Assembly (NCBI RefSeq): GCF_002878395.1
Contig: NC_061120.1
Coordinates: 119,600,585-119,664,584, forward strand
DNA length: 64,000 nt
Direction: 5' to 3'
Source: Capsicum annuum
Lineage: Eukaryota; Streptophyta; Magnoliopsida; Solanales; Solanaceae
Each line of letters opens with the position of its first letter. Position 1 is the stretch's first letter. Positions 1 to 10,093 of this stretch are shown piece by piece. The position numbers were made by a program, and so were the translations under genes. The notes below the pieces were generated by a model. It was not told the origin of the DNA and did no database searches. It worked only from the letters and a program-made list of their open reading frames with translations.

Positions 1-200
1 CATATGCTCACCCTTCACTTGTTGGCACACCATACACTTGACCACATAACTTTAAACATCACGTTTCATATTAGTCCACTAATATAACTCTCTAAGGTCA
101 TGATACATCCTTGCGGAATCGAGGTGAATAGCATACTAGAATTTATGAGCCTCGACCATGACCCTTTCCCTCAATCCATAGATGTTGAGAACACATAGCC
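1..200 (-). pseudogene. G1 integrase N-terminal zinc finger (fragment)
   Basis: The minus-strand translation shows the HHCC zinc-binding module that binds LTR ends in retroviral-type integrases. A first His sits in a VEAHKF-like context, a second in AIHLD, and the Cys pair in CMVCQQVKGEHM (roughly bases 1-36). The intervening YHDLRELY and WTNMKRDV words are typical of plant gypsy IN. At least one in-frame stop lies between the His and Cys pairs. The catalytic DDE core would lie left of base 1. Confidence 0.8.
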
Positions 201-830
201 TTCCTTGGTATATCAAGAAGCCATCACCACCAATCACAAAGGCTACAATTTTATGTTGACCCACATTACTCTTGGTCTTCAACAAGTTGGGGTCCAATGC
301 TTGTTTTTCCTTTATCGATCAACAAGAGATGACTGAGATAACGAATGCTCAATTACACCACCATCCTCTCAGTCGATAAGTCAAACTTCAAGATTAGCCA
401 AACAGTGAATGTCCTTTAGTAATTCCTGTTTGTCCTCATCCATATAGGCCAAACATTCTATGGATAATCTACTAATAGCATCAATGACTACATTATCCTT
501 ACCAAGATGGTAATGAAGACTCATATCATAGTATTTCAACAATTTAATCCATCACATTTTCCTAAGGTTCAACACACCTTGAGTAAACACATAGTAAAGA
601 CTCTTATTATCAGAAAAGATATCAATATAAACCCTATAAAGATAATATTGCCAAATATTTAATGCAAAAACCATGACTAACAACACTAAGTCATGAGTAT
701 GATAGTTCCTCTCATGAACTTTCAATTACCTCAAAACATAGGCCACCATACTACCATGTTGTATTGACATAAAACCAAGACAAATTACTAAAGCATCATA
801 ATATAGCTTAAAACCATCATTACCTTTAGC
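201..830 (-). pseudogene. G1 RNase H domain and connection
   Basis: Minus-strand frames give the start of gypsy RNase H, with a degenerate YYDA word where YCDAS normally carries the first catalytic Asp. This is followed by VAYVLR (usual IAYASR), a NYHTHDL-like segment and DNKSLYYVFTQ (usual [11 protein letters not shown]). The Asp of the first motif is retained. Stops and shifts break the frame several times. It sits between RT and IN as expected for this superfamily. Confidence 0.75.
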
Positions 831-1800
831 CAAGGTAAAAATTGCAGTTGAAGTCAATTTATATATCAACTTTTCAAAACTACCCTCACATGCATCTGAC
901 CACAAGAACTTGACCTTCTTCTGAGTCAACTTGGTCAATGGGGAATCTATGGTCAAAAAATCTCCACAAAGCTTTTATAGTAATCGGCTAGACCTAAGAA
1001 GCTTTGAATATTGGTTGGGGTCATAGGTTTACACCAATTTTTAACTGCCGCAACATTTTGGGGATTAACCATAATCCCTTCACTAAAGATAACATGACCA
1101 AGAAAATCAATGGCTTTTAAATAAAACTCACACTTGTAGAAATTAACATACAAACAATGATCTTTCAAAGTCTGTATCATGGCGCAGAGGTGATAAATAT
1201 GATCAACCTTACTCTTAGAATAGATTTAGGTGTCATATATGAAGACAATGACAAATATGTCCAAGAATGGACAGAACAACCTATTCATCAAGTCGATGAA
1301 TTCCACTGGGGCATTGGTCAACCCAAAAGATATGACAAGAAACTCATAGTGACCATATCGGGTTTTAAAGGCAGTCTTAGGGATATTCCTATCCCTAATT
1401 TTAAGATGATGATAACCTAATCTAAGGTCAATCTTAGAGAAACACTTCGCACCCTAATTTAGATAAAACAAATCATCTATCATCGGAAGAGGATATTTAT
1501 TCTTTATGGTCACTTTGTTCAACTGATGATATTTAATGTAGATATGAAGGGAACCATCCTTCTTGCGCACAGATAATATAGGAGCACCCTAAGGAGACAC
1601 ACTAGGATAAATAAAACCTTTATCTAAGAGGTTCTTTAATCGCTCCTTTAGCTTTGTCAAAGCCATTCTATAAGGAGTGGTAGAAATCAAATAAGTGTTT
1701 GGAACAAGATCAATCCCAAAATCATATTCTCTATCAGGAGAAACACTGTGAAAATCATCAGGAAATAGCTCGGAAAACTCATTAACCATGGGAATGGATT
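831..1800 (-). pseudogene. G1 reverse transcriptase (active site mutated)
   Basis: The RT begins near 1789 with MVNEFSELFPDDFHSVSPDR and DFGIDLVPNT, the usual start of plant gypsy RT. The palm motif [10 protein letters not shown] keeps the first catalytic Asp (about 1435-1470). The second motif reads FIYD where the family has FIDD (about 1230-1245), so one of the paired Asp residues is Tyr. The thumb has FLGHVIFSEGIMVNPQ and IQSFLGLADYYKSFVE. There is a stop after the fingers and another after FIYDT. An antisense open frame at 1157-1420 is only a shadow. Confidence 0.9.
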
Positions 1801-2290
1801 CTAGAGAATGCCTTTATGAGTTAGAATCTTTAACTCAAACCAAAAGATACAAACACCTTTTTGAAATAAACTTTTGGGCTCTTATATAAGAAATGAAACT
1901 TCCCTTGGGCACTAAGAAACCACCTATCCATACAATGACTGGCTCATTTAGAAATTTGAATAGGACCTTAATGGTCAAAAAATTGAAGGAAGCATAACAC
2001 GAATTTATCCAATCTATCCCCAAAATAACATCAAAATTGACAATGCCCAACTCTATGAAGTTTATAAGAGTATCTCCACAACCAATAGATACCACACACC
2101 CCGTATAGACTCGTTTAGCAATCACAGAGTCTTCTATCAGTGTATAGATAGCAAAAGAAACCGATACACTCTCGGAACCACAATCAAGATGCACAACCAT
2201 ATATGGGGTAACATAAGAAAGTGTAAGCCCTAGATTAAGAAAATAATATGCATCATATGAGAAAAGTATAAGCATACCCACGACAACATC
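1801..2290 (-). pseudogene. G1 aspartic protease
   Basis: A 148-codon open stretch (2281 to 1835) carries the retropepsin-like PR of gypsy Pol. The flap side reads VYTGCVVSIGCGDT, and the conserved block FDVILGIDWINSC follows. The catalytic loop, normally LLDPGA or a DSG/DTG variant ahead of LSFVTP, reads FLNLGLTLSYVTP, so the catalytic Asp is lost. It is continuous with RT downstream and with the gag zinc knuckle upstream, as in a single gag-pol frame. The length matches the family, making it the best-preserved open stretch of G1. Confidence 0.85.
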
Positions 2291-2664
2291 AGGAGATGCC
2301 TCAAAATCCTAGTGAGTAGCAAGTGTATACAAACTATTTCAACCAACGTCTATGCCAGGAATTGAAGAGAAACCAAACATGGAAACCTTTGGTACGATAG
2401 TAGGTGGGAGTAGCAATAGGGGCCTTGTTCACCCTAAAAGCTACTAGAGAGGGGCACTCATACCGCCTCTGCCCGATCTATTTCTCCCCTTCTTGAACAG
2501 ACCATGATAACTCTTACCATAGAATATGCAAGGAGGGTGGGATAGAGCCGACTTGTCACCACTAGCTTAAAATTAGGCACCTTCTGTTTGTAATCCACCA
2601 CTGAATTATGATCACCAATTTGCTCAAGAGACCTAAATTTTTATCATTTCTTTTCACAAAGCCC
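2291..2664 (-). pseudogene. G1 gag, C-terminal part with decayed zinc knuckle
   Basis: This is the downstream part of gag after the N1 insertion. Around 2470-2530 the minus strand reads CIFYGKSYHGLFKK, a decayed nucleocapsid knuckle: the spacing C-x2-C-x4-H-x4-C is kept but the second and last Cys are replaced. A Gly/Arg-rich tail follows (GRNRSGRGG), then a link into PR (SPDVVVGM). The sequence resumes exactly at the TSD of N1 (2665-2669) and continues the gag that ends at 5442. Confidence 0.75.
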
Positions 2665-2669
2665 AACTT
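2665..2669. repeat. N1 target-site duplication, left copy (right copy 5437-5441)
   Basis: AACTT directly precedes the left LTR, and the same five bases directly follow the right LTR. Five bp is the usual integrase stagger of Ty3/gypsy and Ty1/copia elements. Confidence 0.9.
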
Positions 2670-3409
2670 TGATGCAGTACAAATTTTGTACGTATCAAAA
2701 ATAAGCCAAAAATAGTCCACAAACAAAAGGTAACCCGAGAGCTCAATAAACACTAAATCTTGGTTCCAATAATATCAAGAAACAAGGTGTAAATGACACC
2801 AAAATCACTAACAACAACAGGAGATAAACAACAATAACGAGAGGAACAACACTACAATAGCAACAATCCAACGCTCACAAGATTACAAGAACAACAAGAA
2901 CAAAATAGTTCACAAAACCACACAACTAGTACATGATATGTAAAGATAGGATATGAGACATACACTATTACATGGTTAAGAACCCACAGATGTATTAAAT
3001 CTAAGGACCCCTAAGACTTGCAATAGCAACACCACACTCTTACGTGACACAAGAGGGATTCCACCACTCAAGCACCAATGTTTCTAAGCAATACACAATC
3101 ACAAGTGAATCCACATTTGCTCATGTCCTAGTTTAGGCATAGAGACCCTCTCTCTCAAGAGATGTGTTTTTTTAACAATATCTAACAAAAACTAATGAAC
3201 TAAAACCCTATATTGTTCTATTTATAGTACTTTAGAAATAAAAAGATAAAACGAAAAAAAGTCCCTTTAATGACCAACTAGGCAAATAGGCACCCATGGA
3301 GAGTTTTTAGTGGCGCTTTGGAGCCCTTTTTAACACTTCAACTCGTACACCTCTAAGGTTACATCAAAAATACTCAAAAATGTTCATCTTTATAATCGTG
3401 CTTGTATCA
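2670..3409 (-). repeat. N1 3' LTR
   Basis: Direct repeat partner of 4696-5436. It begins TGATGCAGTACAAATTTTG and ends GCTTGTATCA. A TATA-type word lies at 3218-3226 (TATAAATAG on the minus strand). Confidence 0.92.
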
Positions 3410-3422
3410 TTCTCTCTATCTT
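3410..3422 (-). other. N1 polypurine tract
   Basis: On the minus strand AAGATAGAGAGAA lies immediately 5' of the 3' LTR. It is all purine apart from one T and suits plus-strand DNA priming. Confidence 0.8.
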
Positions 3423-4681
3423 GAGAGGAATTTGACCTCAAATTCATGGCACTAGCCAAATGAAAATATCTCTAAAATAGTCCACAAAATAAGAAGAAAT
3501 TGAGAACAAAACAATTTCAAGTCTTGGCCAACGTCTTCATTTTGCACCTTGGCATCCTTTCCATCTTGATATTTGCCTCCAATCTCATCCAGCTTAATTG
3601 AGTTTTGCTAAGAAGTTTTACTACAAAATAAAAAATGGGTTAGTTATAAAAGAATAGTCCTCACACTCCCTCTGTATTTCTTTGTTCTCGGATTCCCTAC
3701 ACTTAATCTCACAAGTGTTGTATGCTTGGTTGTACTCCGTGAGGTTTTGAGTGGTGAATTCCAATGTTTTAAATGACTCCAAAATAGAAAAAAAATACAC
3801 AAGGACGTAAACACAAAGAACGGTTTCAAACCAACACACAATCTAGTAAGTGGTTACTAGCTTGTAAGTTTGTATTGGAATCAACAAAAGAAACTAGAAG
3901 ATCAAATTTGAGCTTAAAATTTGTTGTGTGAACAGTAATTTATGATGTGTCACCCCCTAATTGGTCACGGGGCCACACAAGTTTTAATCACCATTCTCTG
4001 AATTTTTAGTGCTTATACTTTTGGAATGGAAAACAATTAGTATTTGGAGGGAAAAACACATGTCTTGTAACTCTTTTCAAATTCAACTCAAAAAGGTGAG
4101 ATTAGACTTGTACTAGTTTCCACAAAACAAGGCTCCTTGAAACAAGTACCGTGGTTGAAAAAGTTGTTGTCAAGTCAAGAGTGATGTGAGCTAGTCTTTT
4201 CAGCAATAAGTTTTCCAACTTTGTCTTCACCTTTTCTAGATCTATTAACTACTTTAAGTTGGTCAAGATAAGAGAAGTGATGAAGAACAACAAGAACACA
4301 AAAACTTTTCAAGAACAACAATAACAACACCTTCAATGTGCACTCCAACCTCCATAACAAGTTCACAAATTTTAGTCTAGGTCTTTGTTCACAACACAAC
4401 TTTAACAAGTTTTTAAGCTCAAATATAGATCTAGATACCTTTAGTGTTAGTGAATCAAGAAACAACAATAACAACATAGAAATCCTAGACCTAGACTTCA
4501 CCAATTTCGGCCAAGACTACAAAAAGAACACTACAAGTTTCTCGGCCATGAACAAGAACAAAAAAAATAACAAGAACGAGAATAAGAACAAAAACATAAA
4601 CAAGAACACTTCTTTCTATTTTTATTTTTTGATTTTCTAGCAAGCCCAAGATTGATTTTGTTCGAACCAAATCATCTACAA
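3423..4681 (-). other. N1 internal region, non-coding
   Basis: No gag, PR, RT or IN motif is visible on either strand. Open frames of 65-109 codons occur (for example 4175-4504 minus and 3621-3839 minus) but resemble nothing I know and have low-complexity Leu/Val-rich composition. A GTTCTT-like hexamer repeat (minus strand) at about 4545-4612 explains the Lys/Asn-rich open frame on the plus strand. Confidence 0.7.
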
Positions 4682-4693
4682 TCTTTGATACCA
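4682..4693 (-). other. N1 primer binding site (initiator-Met tRNA type)
   Basis: The minus strand reads TGGTATCAAAGA, two bases after the end of the 5' LTR plus one A/T. It is close to TGGTATCAGAGC, the complement of the plant initiator-Met tRNA 3' end. Confidence 0.85.
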
Positions 4694-4695
4694 AA

Positions 4696-5436
4696 TGATA
4701 CGATACAAATTTTGTACATATGAAAAAGATGCCAAAAATAGTCTACAAATAAAGGTTAACCCGAGAGCTCAACAAACACCAAATCTCGATTCCAACAATA
4801 TCAAGAAACAGGGTGTAAATGACACCAAAATCACTAACAACAACAAGAGATAAAAAAACAATAACGAGTGGAACAACACTAGAATAACAAAAATCCAACG
4901 TTTACAAGATTACAAGAATAATAAGAACCAAACTGTTCACTAGACCATACAAGTATTACATGATATGTAAAGATAGGAAGTGAGACATATACTATTGTAA
5001 GGTTAAGAAACCAAAGATGTATTAAATCTAAGGACCCCTAAGACTTACAATAGCAACACCTCACTCTTACATGACACAAAAGGGATTCCACCGCTCAAGC
5101 ACCAACGTTTCAAAGCAATAAACCATCACAAGTGAATCCACACTTATTCATGTCCTAGTTTAGGCCTAGAGACCCTCTCTCTCAGGAGATGTGTTCTTTC
5201 AACAATATCCAACAAAAACTAATGGACTAAAACCCTATATTGTTCTATTTATAGTACTTTACAAATAAAAGGATAAAATGATAAAAAGTCCCTTTAATGA
5301 CCAAGTAGGCAAGTAGGCACCGATGGAGTGTTTTTAGGGGTGGTTTGGAGCCCTTTTTAACACTTTAACTAGTACACCTCTCAGGTTACATCCAAAATAC
5401 TCAAATATGTTCATCTTTATGATTGTGCTTGTATCA
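4696..5436 (-). repeat. N1 5' LTR
   Basis: Direct repeat partner of 2670-3409. Its termini TGATAC and GTATCA are perfect inverted repeats. It is followed by the PBS on the minus strand, so it is the 5' LTR and would carry the promoter. Confidence 0.92.
5245..5253 (-). promoter_or_regulatory. TATA box candidate in N1 5' LTR
   Basis: TATAAATAG on the minus strand matches the plant TATA consensus and is conserved at the same place in the other LTR (3218-3226). The U3/R boundary would lie about 30 bp downstream. Confidence 0.55.
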
Positions 5437-5441
5437 AACTT

Positions 5442-6248
5442 TCTTCTTTTTCTCTTCTTCCACTTGTTGCTTTTACATAATCAACCAAGAAATGTCTATA
5501 TTTTTAATCAACAAAGCTGCATTTCTCTTAATGACTAACTCACAGGACAATCCCAAGACAAACTTATGTATCCTAGATCTCATGTTAGAAACTATCTCGA
5601 GAGCATACCTTTACAATTGATGGAATTTAAGGACATACTCTTTAGCGGACATCCTTGTTTGCTTCAAGTTCACAAACTCTTCCGCTTATGCTTCCCTCAA
5701 CTCTTTAGGAAAGAAGCAGTCTAAGAAAGTATAAGAGAAATCCTCAAACATGGTGGGACTAGCATCAATAACTCTAGAAAACTCCCACCCTTCATACCGT
5801 TAGTACACTATATCTTTAAGTGGTAGGAAGAAAAGTCAATGGCCTCAACCTCTGAAGCATGGATGATTCAGAATACCTTCTCCATTTAATCAACGAAGCC
5901 TTGAGAATTTTCCTCAACCTTCTTACGTGTAAACATAAGAGGGTTAAACCTCATAAATTAGAAAATTCTTGTGGCCTAAGAAAATAGTAGCCAGAGTGAG
6001 AAGCTACCAATTGAATCAAGAGGTTGATAAAGTGATAAATCTCGGCATTATTAGCATCCCCTTAAAGTGAAGGAATAGAAGGGTCACTTTCATAGTCGGG
6101 GTGGTGGAGACATATGGAACCCCACAAAGAGGGTCAAATGATGCAGCCCTAGCCTGGGTGTAAACTATAGAAGTTGGACGAGCTTCATTAATAGGGCCCT
6201 CAGTCGAGTAAGAAGTATCTGCCTGAACCTCAAAATCTTTGGAGGCAT
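5442..6248 (-). pseudogene. G1 gag, N-terminal and capsid part
   Basis: The minus strand starts with ATG at 6248 (MPPK, the usual MPPR-like start of this gag family). In broken frames it shows the retrotransposon-gag core: FLDCFFPKELREA-like and NLKQTRMSAKEYVLKF near 5620-5720, then a SWLIM-KQQVEEEKE segment near 5450. The last matches the RLMTHAQQVEEEK helix that precedes the zinc knuckle. Stops are frequent. N1 inserted directly after this helix, and gag resumes at 2664. Confidence 0.8.
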
Positions 6249-6457
6249 GATTTGAAAGATAGCAAATAAAAATTAGAAGGATCCAAGACCTTACACTTTA
6301 TAGCTTGAGATTAAAACACCAAAAATGAAAATATTTCCTTAAACATTCTGTAACCTCTCTTTCATAAGTGTGGCATAGATCACACCCATAAATGAAACTT
6401 TACTTGATGCGGTATTGTGAAAACCCAACTGAACATGAACCTGGGCTCTAATACCAA
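6249..6457 (-). other. G1 leader and primer binding site
   Basis: This is the untranslated leader between gag and LTR. The PBS at 6440-6457 reads TTGGTATTAGAGCCCAGG on the minus strand, one change from the initiator-Met complement. The leader shares with those of the other elements a short block corresponding to GTGTGGCATnnnnCACACCCATAA. Confidence 0.8.
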
Positions 6458-6459
6458 CT

Positions 6460-7799
6460 TGACACAACGCAAAAATTGGGCTATGTCGTATGGGCACCTC
6501 AAAACCACACGAATCGGGGTTTTCTTAATAACCTAAACTAATCATCAATAAAAATCACAAGTGTGGGATAAAACCCAACCATAAAATAATATAGAAGAAG
6601 CATACTATAAGTCATAACATAAATATATCTAACACTTTATTAGATTCATCAAACTAGACATTACACCAAAGTCCACAGTCATCCATAATACCTCTATACA
6701 AAGCAATGTTTAGAAATGTATATTTAGGGATAAGCCCCTAACAATAGCCAAATAAAGTAATAATAAGACTTCATCTAAAGATAAGAGACCAAGAATGAAT
6801 GCATTCTCAAGTAAGAAAGCTCATCACTCAAAAGTCAATGCGTGAACTACTTCGATCACCTAATCAATGCATAGGAAATAAAGATGATGCTCTGGACACT
6901 ATGTCGTGTGGGTACATAGCTTTCAGACAAGGATAGTGGTTAAAGCGCTAGCATGTAACTCAAGGATAAGAATAAAATAGCATTATCAATCAATAACAAG
7001 TCAATATATCATATCCAATTATATTCATGACCATATGCTCACATAAAGGTATATCATATGCAAAACAAGTAAACAAGTCTTTACAACATAGTCAATCATG
7101 AGACAAAGTGGAGGACTTTGACCTTCCATACTTAGATTTAAATAATTCATAATAGGTATGGGATTTCAACAACATTCACATATTACTTACACGAAGGACT
7201 TTAACAACATATACCCTTATTACCAATGGACTCTAAACACACACACACATTTATTTAGGCAAGGAACTATAACCACATGTCCATATATTAGGAAAGAGAC
7301 TCTAACCTAAGCCATTTCATTTAGATAGAAACTTAAACCTCAAGAGATCTTATTGTGTAATAGACTTTAACCATAAGCAATTTCATTAGGCAAGGGACTT
7401 TAACCTCAGGACATTTCATTAGGCAAGGGACTTTAACTTCAAGCCATTATGACTATCACTAGTCGTCATTGGAACCAAACCCTTTGTCCATACATTATCA
7501 TCTATTCAATTCACACTTAAGGAATTTAGTCTATTTAAACAATTCAACACTACATATGAACACAGGTCCCTATGGGAGCCTTTCTTGATCACTCATTTCA
7601 ATAGGCCAATGCCTGAATTTAATTCATCACAAAATTAAATTTATTGACATTAAAACCCTCATAAAATATACATATTGCACTAGTAATGATAACCACATTC
7701 TCAAGATGCTTTAGTTCAACACACAATTTAAGTTCATTTTCATATCTAGGTACATTAAACCCTTATTATTCGTACAACCAATAGGATCATCAAAAATTA
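6460..7799 (-). repeat. G1 5' LTR (right boundary uncertain)
   Basis: The LTR begins at the PBS side with TGACACAACG (plus strand). Its terminus resembles that of the G2 LTR (TGACATACCC). It contains a 33-bp tandem repeat and otherwise AT-rich non-coding sequence; no gene is seen. It probably ends or is truncated where G2 begins. Confidence 0.65.
7257..7451. repeat. 33-bp tandem repeat in G1 LTR, about 6 units
   Basis: The units start AGGCAAGGGACTTTAACC and end CATTTCATT. Boundaries fall at 7257, 7290, 7323, 7356, 7388 and 7421. The last two full units are nearly identical and the first four are diverged. More decayed units may extend left to about 7110. Confidence 0.8.
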
Positions 7800-8448
7800 T
7801 GATCCGCCCTATGGTATTGACATAATGGTCATCCCAAGTCTGACAGAGATTGGTGAATTCCCCAGTTACCTAACCCAACCTCTAGCCTCCTGCCATAAGT
7901 TTGTTGTGTTTCGATTATGTAACAAAATAGTGTGACATCTCACATAAAGACTCAGGAAATAGATCACGACCGTGGACAACCTAATCGAGTCTGCCTATCT
8001 CATACTAACGATCAGACCATACAAACCCATACCAAACAAAGGCCATAAACCAATCCATAATTAAAGACGTTCCAAAACCTAATAAATTTAATCCTAAAAT
8101 TTAATATGATGAATAGTGAGAGATTATGTTCGATATTGGCAGCCTTCTAGCCTATTTAAGTTCATAGACTGACACCTATAATAATTTTTCCAATTCTTAC
8201 CCATAGAAGTACCATAAAAACTCTAACCAAAAGAATAATAAAATACAATTGGGATATTCCCCTTACTATAGAAAAAACCAATATCCAAAATATCTAAAAA
8301 TATCAATAACATGAAATGGATCCTTTCGATTAGATGGAATCTAACCACATAAGTCCAAATGCTTTCCCTGAGTCAATCACTAAGTAAAAAAAGTGGAATG
8401 GCTAGTTCCTGCATAGCGTGGGCATACAACCACTAGTAGAAAGGGTTC
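7800..8448 (-). repeat. G2 3' LTR remnant
   Basis: It aligns base by base along its whole length with 22322-22980, the outer end of the G2 5' LTR. Shared words include AACCTCTAGCCTCCT and CCATACCAAACAAAGGCCAT. Only the outer 650 bp is left; the rest of the LTR is deleted up to the junction with IN. Confidence 0.85.
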
Positions 8449-9060
8449 TCTCTATTTTTCCATCCATCTATAAATAAAAAATGGTACTAAAACTGACCTT
8501 GATCCCCAACTCTCTCTGAAAAGATTGCCTGAAGTGAGACATAAATTGCGTGCCATAATCATAAATAATTAAAATAGGCACCCCTGTAGCTTTATAATCT
8601 CTTGAAGATACAACTTCGTATAATCGTCTGATGAGAAGGTAGTCCTGACTTACAAGAAGTGAGTAAACTTAGTCATCCTATCCACGATGACCCAAATAAA
8701 ATTATTTTGACTCCAAGATAGAGAAATACCGATAACGAAGTCCATATTGATTACTTCACACTTCCATTAAGGCAAGTCAATTTCATAATACAACCCTTCT
8801 GGCCTTATGTGCTCAACCTTAACTAATTGACATGCCATACACTTAGCCATAAAATTACCCACATCCTTCTTCATACCATTCAACTAATAGATTTTATTTT
8901 GTTTGTGATGCATATAAGTCGAGCTAGGATGAACCACATTACATGAATCATGCACCTCAGCCAAAATCCTATTCCATAAACTATTAACATCACGAACACA
9001 TAACCTCCATTAGTGCCATAAAGTACAATTGCCACTGTCCTAAAACACCACTACCTTTTG
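8449..9060 (-). pseudogene. G2 integrase, truncated
   Basis: The minus strand shows the IN core: a second catalytic Asp context reading IYDYGTQFMSHF (usual ISDRGTQFTS) near 8530-8570 and FSTIFYL-MDG near 8470. The third acidic residue falls in an ERT word at the truncation point. The HHCC zinc finger lies near 8815-8850 (TGTCAATTAG, Cys-x2-Cys region). The C-terminal IN, including the chromodomain, is missing because the reading frame runs straight into the 3' LTR remnant. Confidence 0.75.
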
Positions 9061-9720
9061 CCACCAACGTCACTCTTGATTTTTATCAAGATAGGATCTA
9101 GCCCTTGTTTCTCTTTAATCTCCCCACCAAGAGATGAATGAACCACTTCTTTAACCTCCACACCACCATGTTTAGTGTCCAAGAGGCAAACTCCCAGATT
9201 AGCCAAATGGTGACTATCCTTCACTAATTCTCATTTTCCTTTCTCTACATGATCCAAACTCCCTATGGATAACCTGTTAAGAGCATTATCAACTATATTA
9301 GCCTTACCTGGGTAATAGTAAAGAGTCATATCATAATCCTTGAGAAGCTTAAGCCATCCTCTCTATTTGAGATTATGCTCTTTTTGAGTGAACGCATGTT
9401 GTAGACTCTTATGATCTGAAAAGATATCCATGTAAACACCATGTAAATAATGTCCCCATATTTTCAAAGAAAGCACAATCTCCAACAACTTTAAATCATG
9501 AGTAAGATAAATTCTTTCATGTACCTTCAACTATCTAGAAGTATAGGCAATCACCTTCCCATGCCGTATCACCGCACAACTATGCCCTACCTGAGATATA
9601 TCACAGTAAATTATGAACCTATAATACTTTTTTGTTAAAGTAAAACTTGAAGCCAAAGTTAACTTATCATTCAACTTCTTGAAACTCCTTTCACAAGAAC
9701 CTGACCAAGAAAACTTAACC
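9061..9720 (-). pseudogene. G2 RNase H domain
   Basis: Broken minus-strand frames between RT and IN show the gypsy RNase H order: a YCDIS-like start near 9600, GKVIAYTS near 9550, and the HSKR/YLFRS region (usual FTDHKSLQY) near 9400-9440. There are many stops. It is assigned by position and partial motifs. Confidence 0.65.
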
Positions 9721-10093
9721 CTCTTTTAAGTTAACATAGCCAAAGTAACAGATATTGATGAAAAGATTTCAACAAGATGCCTATAATCCCTGACTAGACT
9801 CATTAAACTCTAAATATCAGATGAGGTCATAGGTTTAGGGCACCCATTCACCACAAAAACCTTCTGCGGATCCACTATAATCCCTTTACTAAAAATAATA
9901 TGAACCAAGAAATTAATAGTGTTCAACCAAAACTCATACTTGGAGAACTTTGCATAAAATTATTATTCCTTTAAGGTCCGCAATACCGCATGAAGTTGAT
10001 TAGCATGATCCACCTCACTCTTCAAAAAAATCAGAATGTCATCAACGAACATATTGATGAGGAAACCCAAATACTAACAAATAAATCTACTAA
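9721..10093 (-). pseudogene. G2 reverse transcriptase, C-terminal half
   Basis: The minus strand carries the second RT motif as FVDDILIFLKSEVDHANQL (about 9996-10050), with both catalytic Asp intact, then the thumb. A stop-rich thumb matches the usual SFLGLxxYYRRFV region near 9780. The frame meets J1 at 10093 in the codons normally reading MDLMNRVF. The other half of the RT resumes at 19836. Confidence 0.8.

Larger units (their letters stand above)
2670..5436 (-). mobile_element. N1: short non-autonomous LTR retrotransposon inside G1 gag
   Basis: It has two direct terminal repeats of 740 and 741 bp (2670-3409 and 4696-5436), roughly 85-90 percent alike by eye. They start TGATrC and end GTATCA, a 6-bp inverted terminal repeat in the right copy. 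The flanks carry a perfect 5-bp TSD, AACTT, at 2665-2669 and 5437-5441. The PBS beside the right LTR and the PPT beside the left LTR fix the orientation as minus. The internal region is only 1286 bp and shows no gag or pol similarity, so transposition must have used proteins in trans. The LTR divergence indicates an old insertion. I do not recognise the family. Confidence 0.9.
1..7799 (-). mobile_element. G1: Ty3/gypsy element, 5' part, running off the window
   Basis: Read on the minus strand from right to left: LTR (from 6460), PBS, leader, gag, PR, RT, RH and the start of IN, which leaves the window at base 1. The gag is interrupted by N1 (2670-5436). The order PR-RT-RH-IN and the motifs are those of Ty3/gypsy. 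All frames have stops or shifts, so it is a dead copy. The 3' LTR would lie left of the window, so the LTR pair and TSD cannot be tested. The right edge at 7799 is set by the start of the G2 LTR remnant and is tentative. Confidence 0.85.

Noticed and set aside
1157..1420. Plus-strand open frame of 87 codons
   Set aside because: Exact antisense of the G1 RT palm and active site. The plus-strand frames at 15075-15548 are the same kind of shadow of the J1 RT.
4338..4640. Asn/Lys-rich open frame of 100 codons in N1
   Set aside because: Created by a degenerate AAGAAC-like hexanucleotide repeat; antisense to the element.
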